Below are positions 60,497 through 64,000 of a stretch of 64,000 nucleotides of DNA, piece by piece. Both the position numbers and the translations under genes were made by a program. Below the pieces are notes generated by a model. It searched no databases and was not told the origin of the DNA. It worked only from the letters and a program-made list of their open reading frames with translations. Numbering within the stretch: position 1 is the first letter of the stretch; the number at the start of each line of letters is the position of its first letter. The DNA comes from Nocardia uniformis NBRC 13702 (GTDB taxonomy: Bacteria; Actinomycetota; Actinomycetes; Mycobacteriales; Mycobacteriaceae). The stretch covers positions 1-64,000 of the forward strand of contig NZ_BDCE01000028.1 of NCBI RefSeq assembly GCF_001613345.1, in the 5' to 3' direction.

Positions 60497-60721
60497 GTGA
60501 CTCAGCATCTCTCGGTAAAGATCTCCGACGAGCTAGATACCCGAATCCGGGCCGCTGCGGGCGACAACCGTTCGCAGTGGGTGGTGGAGGCGATCGAAGA
60601 TCGTCTCGAACGCGACATGTGGGCGCGATCCAAAGAAGTCGATCGCCTGCTCGGCCTCGACGACGCCTGGTTGGCGGAGGAACGCAAGGCCGTGGACGAG
60701 GTGCAGCGTGCAGCAAGGTGA
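60497..60721 (+). CDS. Ribbon-helix-helix antitoxin-like protein
   Basis: The 74-aa protein starts with a beta strand and two helices of RHH type (HLSVKISDELDTRIRAAAGD, then QWVVEAIEDRLERDM), followed by an acidic C-terminus. GTG 60497 is used; the frame to 60380 is not coding by appearance. Its last 14 nt overlap the downstream toxin-like gene, as in many type II pairs. Confidence 0.78.
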   Translation: MTQHLSVKISDELDTRIRAAAGDNRSQWVVEAIEDRLERDMWARSKEVDRLLGLDDAWLAEERKAVDEVQRAAR

Positions 60722-61022
60722 GATCCGGCCGAGGCGGGACGCGGGCCCGCCCACTTCCTACGTGGTGGTGCTGTCCGGACCTCGCTATCTGTCGGCAGGG
60801 AAGGGCCGCGTCGTTGTCTGCCGGATAGTGCCTGGTGTGGTTCCCGACGACTTCACCAGCGTTCACCGCGTTCGCTACCGCGACCCCGACGGGACCGAAA
60901 CAATCGGGGTAGCGGTGCCGGACCTGGTCCACTGGATACCCGAATCCGGGCTCGGTGAGCCGGTCGGCACAGTGTCAGACCTACCAGCGCTGGTGAACCT
61001 GGTGGGCGCGCTATTCCGCTGA
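60708..61022 (+). CDS. MazF/PemK-like toxin
   Basis: The 104-aa protein begins QQGEIRPRR and has YVVVLSGPRYLSAGKGRVVV then CRIVPG. This resembles the MazF/PemK barrel (RGEI strand, VVVLS strand and a later RIVP). MazF enzymes cut mRNA. GTG 60708 overlaps the RHH gene. The similarity is modest, so a diverged member is likely. It is convergent with the SEC-C gene. Confidence 0.68.
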   Translation: MQQGEIRPRRDAGPPTSYVVVLSGPRYLSAGKGRVVVCRIVPGVVPDDFTSVHRVRYRDPDGTETIGVAVPDLVHWIPESGLGEPVGTVSDLPALVNLVGALFR

Positions 61023-61041
61023 GATCCCGCGCGGTCACCGC

Positions 61042-62064
61042 TCAGCCAGGACGCCCGCAACACTTCTTGTATTTCCGGAACGAACCGCACCAACAAGGAT
61101 CATTGCGGCCGGGCGGCCACGAAGTGTCTGCGCCGGTGCGACTCAGTTCGGCGGCGTATGCGGCGCGGGTCTGCGACCGTGCCGGATCCAGGCTCTCGGC
61201 GTCGGCGTATTCGACCAAACCCGCGACAGTCGCGGCGGCCACCCGCGGCGAGCGTCCCGGCTCGGTTGCGCGGAGGTTGCGCTCCACCTGCGCCCGGTGT
61301 TCGTCATGATTGCCGTACTGCTCACGTAGTTCCGGCCAGCGTCGCAGTGCATGTGCGAATTCGAGCTCCGGCAAATAGAACGTGGCGAGGGCTACGGAAT
61401 ACGCTTCCTCGGAGCGCGGGTCTTCTTCCAGCCAGTCGCCGCGTTCCTGTTCTGCCCATTGATCATCGGCATCCTCGGGCAAATCCAGTGATTGCCGAAT
61501 TCTGCGACGGCCGAGCGCGAGCCGGTGCTCACCGAATTCCTCGTCCGTGTCCTCGCCGAGCACACGCAGCCGTGACAGACCGGCCTCGAACCAGCGCAGC
61601 GCCTGCTGAGGTTGCTCCATGGCCTCGAACGTTTCAGCCGCCGTCTCGTAGAAGACGTAGTCGTCCGTCCCTTCAGCGAACACCGTCTCGAGCAGCGCCG
61701 TACCGGCCTGCTCGTCACCGTGTTCGAGCTGGAACACCGCGTACCAGACCCGCGCGTCTCCGGGAACCGGTCCGCCGTCGGCGATGGCGGCCAGGTGCGC
61801 TCGTTTCGCGCGGTCCAGCTCACCGTCCATCGCCCAGTACCCGGCGGCCTCGCTGAGGTTCTGGGCCCGCTCCTCCGGATCGGCCGCAGCGGCCTCCTCA
61901 CACAGCTCAGCCATCTCCCGTGGCGGCCGTGAGAGCTCGTCGATATCAGCTGCGAGAGCGTCGAACTCCGACCGCAGCTGTTCCCGCTCGGCGAGTAGCC
62001 GCTCCTGCTCCCGCAGCAACGCTCGATACTCCCGCCTTTCCGAAGCCGACATCTCGCCGGACAT
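61042..62064 (-). CDS. SEC-C motif protein with helical (TPR-like) region
   Basis: The 340-aa acidic protein starts with a coiled-coil (REYRALLREQERLLAEREQL). It continues with tandem helical repeats (for example ETAAETFEAMEQPQQALRWF) and ends in a zinc-binding SEC-C motif, GRNDPCWCGSFRKYKKCCG, with the CxCx8CC pattern. SEC-C tails occur in SecA and in many ribosome- or stress-related proteins. Role unknown. It is downstream-convergent with the MazF-like gene. Confidence 0.88.
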   Translation of the reverse strand: MSGEMSASERREYRALLREQERLLAEREQLRSEFDALAADIDELSRPPREMAELCEEAAAADPEERAQNLSEAAGYWAMDGELDRAKRAHLAAIADGGPVPGDARVWYAVFQLEHGDEQAGTALLETVFAEGTDDYVFYETAAETFEAMEQPQQALRWFEAGLSRLRVLGEDTDEEFGEHRLALGRRRIRQSLDLPEDADDQWAEQERGDWLEEDPRSEEAYSVALATFYLPELEFAHALRRWPELREQYGNHDEHRAQVERNLRATEPGRSPRVAAATVAGLVEYADAESLDPARSQTRAAYAAELSRTGADTSWPPGRNDPCWCGSFRKYKKCCGRPG

Positions 62065-62148
62065 GGTGTGCGCTCCCGTCTTCGTTCTAGTAGGGCGACC
62101 AGCCGGAGCGCGTGCTTCGACGAACTCGGTTCGCTTGGCGATCGCGAC

Positions 62149-62766
62149 TCAGTACCCGCGACGCGGCAACCGACTCCGCAATTCGGCGAAAGTCACCGCC
62201 AGGGTCACCGGCTCGGTGAGAACCAAGGCATCGGTGTGAGTGTGCCGGGTGACATAACGCCGGCCCGACCAGTCGAGCCGACATTCCTCGATCTCGGTGA
62301 TCTGCTGCCAATCCTTGTCGAAGTGCACGATGAGGTAGACCGGAATGCCTTCCCTCGCGTACAGCTCGCGCTTGATGCCGATATCGGTGTCGACGGTGTC
62401 CGCCGACGTGATTTCGACAACGAGCAGAGTTTGGCGGGCCACCCGCTGAATGTCGTAGGGGCCGTCGGTGCAGTCGCGCAGGATCAGGTCCGGGTACCGG
62501 ACTCGCAGCCGCCGGTGCGGATCGGACAATTCGGCATCGGCGAGACGCATCGGTGTGTCGCTGTGCACCTCTCGGCAGGGGCCATCCGGATCGATGGCGA
62601 ACTCGACAGTTGACGCGAGTCTCCGTACGACCAGGTCGTGTTCCGGCGACTGTGCCATCGCCGTGATCATCAGTCCGTCATGGATCTCCCCGAAGGCGTC
62701 GGGTTGTCCCGCCAGGAACTCATCCACGGCAACGAGGCGAGGCGACTCATCCTGCGGCGTCGACAT
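62149..62766 (-). CDS. Uma2-family endonuclease-like protein
   Basis: The Uma2 (DUF820) fold is a PD-(D/E)xK nuclease. Key residues are in RYPDLILRD (Asp), LLVVEITSADT (Glu) and IKRELYAREGIPVYLIV, the usual last block. The 205-aa form starts at ATG 62766 with AGGG upstream; GTG 62775 is also in frame. Uma2 genes are abundant in some genomes, and their role is not established. Confidence 0.87.
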   Translation of the reverse strand: MSTPQDESPRLVAVDEFLAGQPDAFGEIHDGLMITAMAQSPEHDLVVRRLASTVEFAIDPDGPCREVHSDTPMRLADAELSDPHRRLRVRYPDLILRDCTDGPYDIQRVARQTLLVVEITSADTVDTDIGIKRELYAREGIPVYLIVHFDKDWQQITEIEECRLDWSGRRYVTRHTHTDALVLTEPVTLAVTFAELRSRLPRRGY

Positions 62767-62794
62767 GCACGCCACCCTACCGTCGCGAACTCAG

Positions 62795-62992
62795 TCAGTC
62801 CTTGCCGCGACCGGCCTTGATATTGAAGTTCCAGTTGTACAGGCGGATGATTTCGGCGATGCCCGCGCCGGGTTGGCCAGCGGGTGGGCGGATGAAGGTG
62901 CACTCGCGGCGAACTACCAACTCGCCGTTGATGTTTTCGATGACTGCGAGTGCCGCGTCGCGGGGGTCGTCGGTGCAGCCGTCGAGGGTCAT
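62795..62992 (-). CDS. Hypothetical protein, possibly 5'-truncated
   Basis: The 65-aa frame from ATG 62992 reads MTLDGCTDDPRDAALAVIEN and ends in IIRLYNWNFNIKAGRGKD. The same frame stays open upstream to a TAG near 63181 and looks protein-like there (RLYEGARDFCGVHATATLHP), but has no ATG, GTG or TTG. Either the gene starts at 62992, or it has lost its start by a frameshift or mutation. No family recognised. Confidence 0.5.
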   Translation of the reverse strand: MTLDGCTDDPRDAALAVIENINGELVVRRECTFIRPPAGQPGAGIAEIIRLYNWNFNIKAGRGKD

Positions 62993-63191
62993 TTCGATCG
63001 GTGCGCTGTTGACCGGGTGCAGGGTGGCAGTGGCGTGGACGCCGCAGAAGTCTCGGGCACCTTCGTAGAGCCGGCAGACACGTGACCGTCCGGGTCCAGG
63101 GGCTCGGGGATAGCTCCTCGACCCCGCCAGCGCGTCGAAGGGATCGGCCGACGTTCGAGCTGCGAGCGCAGCGTCGACCTAGAATTCTGAT

Positions 63192-64000
63192 ATGCCGGTT
63201 CAGCCCGAGTCGGACGAGGTCAGGGTCGCTGAACTGCTGGCGACCCTGTCGCTCGCCGCCGATCTCGGTTTGGGGCAGCCGATGGAACACTGCCTGCGCC
63301 AGACGGTCATCGCATTGCGGCTTGCGGATCTCGCCGGGGCGGGTGAGACGGACCGGGAGGCGACCTACTACGCCGGCCTCATGGCGAATGTCTACTGTCA
63401 TGCCGACGCGACGGAACAGGCACGATGGTACGGCGACGACATCAGGTTGAAGCGCGACGGGTTCGAACTGCTGGACATGGGCACCGCGCGCACAATCGCA
63501 TTTCTGCTGCGGCGGATGGGTTCACACGGCAGCCCGATGCAACGCGCGCGGCGGATGGCCGCGTTTCCGCTCACCGCCCAGCAGCGGGTGGTGACGTTTC
63601 TGAACACCCACGCGACGCTGGGGTCGGAATTCGCCACCCGGATCGGTCTGGCGGGGGCGACATCCCTGGCCATCCGCCAGGAATACGAGCAGTGGGACGG
63701 CAAGGGGTACCCCGAGCGCCTGCGCGCGGAGCAGATCAGTCTCCCCGCGCGCGTGGTGCACCTGGCGGCCCCGGTCGAGGTGTACGGCCGACGTAGCGTC
63801 GAATCTGCGCGGACCATCGCACGGAGGCATCGGGGCGGCGAGTTCGACCCGACCCTGGTCGACCTGTTCTGCGACCATGCGCCCGCGATACTCGACGGCA
63901 TGGCCGAAGCCGCCGACTGGGACGCCATCCTCGACGCCGAACCCGGGCTCTCCCGAACGGTCACCGGCGAGGGCCTCGATGCCGTTCTCGAGGCGATGGC
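63192..64000 (+). CDS. HD-GYP-like phosphohydrolase domain protein (partial, runs off window)
   Basis: The frame is open from ATG 63192 to the window end (269 codons). It contains HATLGSEFATRIGL, YEQWDGKGYPERLRAEQISL and ARVVHLAAPVEVY. These are the second half of an HD-GYP domain (DGKGYP replaces DGxGYP). The N-terminal half has LGLGQPMEHCLRQTVIALRL and YYAGLMANVYCHADAT, where the classical HD pair is altered, so hydrolase activity is uncertain. Relatives in actinobacteria often end in a LuxR-type helix-turn-helix, which would lie beyond the window. Confidence 0.8.
   Translation, partial: MPVQPESDEVRVAELLATLSLAADLGLGQPMEHCLRQTVIALRLADLAGAGETDREATYYAGLMANVYCHADATEQARWYGDDIRLKRDGFELLDMGTARTIAFLLRRMGSHGSPMQRARRMAAFPLTAQQRVVTFLNTHATLGSEFATRIGLAGATSLAIRQEYEQWDGKGYPERLRAEQISLPARVVHLAAPVEVYGRRSVESARTIARRHRGGEFDPTLVDLFCDHAPAILDGMAEAADWDAILDAEPGLSRTVTGEGLDAVLEAM

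Overview
The window is high-GC DNA from an actinobacterium of the Mycobacteriales, most likely Nocardia or a close relative. The evidence is a set of genes collinear with the Mycobacterium tuberculosis Rv2202c-Rv2211c neighbourhood (AdoK, HesB/ErpA, DUF3043, IlvE, GcvT), frequent GTG starts with 4-nt ATGA/GTGA overlaps, type VII secretion substrates of the EspC/WXG type, LppA-like lipoproteins and XRE-DUF5753/DUF397 gene pairs.

Layout. 1-14 kb is mostly conserved core: DUF3043 membrane protein, Fe-S carrier, adenosine kinase, a MetA-family acyltransferase carrying an internal repeat tract, hydrolases, ilvE coupled to a small CHAT/caspase-like protein, gcvT, and an operon of a small protein, a DEDDh exonuclease-BRCT protein and a nucleotidyltransferase. 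A dispersed hairpin repeat with the loop core TGCTTTTG recurs in the spacers of this part. 14-26 kb is a defence-type island: an EACC1-like adaptor translationally coupled to a 1224-aa caspase/SF1-helicase fusion, a membrane beta-propeller protein, and two paralogous nuclease-helicase (DUF2075) genes flanking a MazG-type pyrophosphohydrolase. 26.5-38.1 kb is a complete type I-E CRISPR-Cas locus (cas3-casABCDE-cas1-cas2) with three arrays. One lies on the right of the operon. Two lie on the left and converge tail to tail. All three have the same leader motif about 40 nt before the first repeat.

38-41 kb holds three overlapping tiny genes divergent from an XRE-DUF397 pair, then a methyltransferase. 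41-49.5 kb is a T7SS cargo region: two EspC-like/WXG effector modules, two paralogous lipoproteins, small membrane proteins and gene debris. 49.5-54.4 kb contains an LppA-like lipoprotein, a rhuM fragment fused by deletion to a second lppA fragment, an Rpn-type nuclease, an esterase and a PIN/HTH toxin-antitoxin pair. 54.4-60.4 kb is the proline catabolism cluster (putP, proline dehydrogenase, P5C dehydrogenase) divergent from its probable PucR-type regulator, with a clear operator between them. 60.5-64 kb has a RHH/MazF-like pair, a SEC-C protein, a Uma2 nuclease and the start of an HD-GYP-like protein.

The genes most likely to be new biology are the EACC1-caspase-helicase pair, the duplicated DUF2075 genes around mazG with covarying upstream inverted repeats, and the opposed CRISPR arrays.
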